Positions 6,105 through 6,335 of a stretch of 6,335 nucleotides of DNA are shown one piece after another (the first letter of the stretch is position 1; every line of letters starts with the position of its first letter). Where the stretch lies: positions 1 through 6,335 of the forward strand of contig PMYY01000021.1 of NCBI GenBank assembly GCA_003170655.1. Direction: 5' to 3'. The translations under genes were made by a program, and so were the position numbers. Under the pieces are notes generated by a model. It was not told the DNA's origin. It searched no databases and saw only the letters and a program-made list of their open reading frames with translations. This DNA comes from Nitrospiraceae bacterium (GTDB taxonomy: Bacteria; Nitrospirota; Thermodesulfovibrionia; Thermodesulfovibrionales; Dissulfurispiraceae).

Positions 6105-6308
6105 TCAATCATGCAGTATATTTCGCCTCTTCAAGATCGATGTCTTTGCCGGAAACATTGGCTCCACCTCCAAGTCATCGGTGGCGCCGGAATCACCAAT
6201 GTGATGATTCCCCATAGAAGGACTAAACCGCTGCGCGGTGGATCCTGAGTAGCCACCCTTTCCTGAGCTACAGAGTATTTTACGTATAGCTGCTTTTTGG
6301 CCTGCCAT
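6105..6308 (-). CDS. Possible small hypothetical protein
   Basis: A 67-residue frame on the - strand starts with ATG at 6308-6306 and ends with TGA at 6107-6105. AAAGGG stands 4 bases before the ATG. A TAA overlaps it as TAATG, so coupling to an upstream - strand gene that begins beyond the window is possible. Another frame ends there with Glu-Asp-Asp-Asp and TAA at 6323-6321. The product is Ser/Gly rich with no domain I recognise. Against coding, the interval holds an imperfect hairpin (6189-6211: GGAATCA with TGATTCC) and a small one (ACCGC/GCGGT, 6227-6239). If real, it is convergent with the gene ending at 235, and the element sits between two gene ends. Confidence 0.35.
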   Translation of the reverse strand: MAGQKAAIRKILCSSGKGGYSGSTAQRFSPSMGNHHIGDSGATDDLEVEPMFPAKTSILKRRNILHD

Positions 6309-6335
6309 TAAACCCTTTGTTTAATCATCGTCCTC

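Noticed and set aside
230..6130. Direct repeat flanking both ends as an attachment core or target duplication
   Set aside because: Comparing 230-330 with 6030-6130 by eye gave only short chance matches, such as AGTTTCAAT against AGTTCAAT, that are not placed symmetrically.

Overview
The window suggests a proteobacterial mobile element. Three long, overlapping + strand genes match, from memory of the families, the Gamma-Mobile-Trio (GMT) module: gmtY (1218-2708, tyrosine recombinase), gmtZ (2705-5311, very large second tyrosine-recombinase-like protein) and gmtX (5301-5954, small accessory protein). The GMT trio was described mainly in gammaproteobacterial genomic islands. The small Cys4 protein upstream (581-1000) resembles a family I associate with Desulfobacterota/Geobacter-type genomes as well as others, so I do not assign a genus. 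There are no rRNA, tRNA or housekeeping genes to fix the taxonomy.

Layout. 1-235: C-terminal part of an unidentified + strand protein, cut by the window start. 236-580: AT-rich non-coding DNA with an imperfect inverted repeat (281-325), a second copy of the heptamer TATACTA (402-408) and two rho-independent-looking terminators (335-366, 446-474). 581-1000: small putative zinc-ribbon protein. 1001-1217: intergenic stretch with a possible promoter, a near-palindrome and a strong ribosome binding site for gmtY. 1218-5954: gmtY-gmtZ-gmtX, translationally coupled through ATGA and an 11-base overlap. 5955-6104: AT-rich end containing TAGTATA copies, a perfect 24-bp palindrome (5995-6018), a second short inverted repeat and the partner inverted repeat (6059-6101). 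6105-6335: flank with a possible small - strand gene.

How it fits together. The repeats at 281-325 and 6059-6101 are inverted relative to each other. They share two near-identical 12-bp blocks (each 11/12), and TATACTA-type heptamers occur next to both ends but were not seen by eye in the interior. I infer that these are the two ends of a compact element of about 5.8 kb that carries only the GMT trio plus the Cys4 protein. This would be unusual, because GMT islands are known for large defensive and offensive cargo. GmtY and GmtZ both keep the Arg, His-x-x-Arg, His and Tyr residues of tyrosine recombinases, so two recombinases and a small helper probably act together, much as TnpA/TnpB/TnpC do in Tn554. 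The end assignment is an inference from repeats and needs comparison with an empty site.
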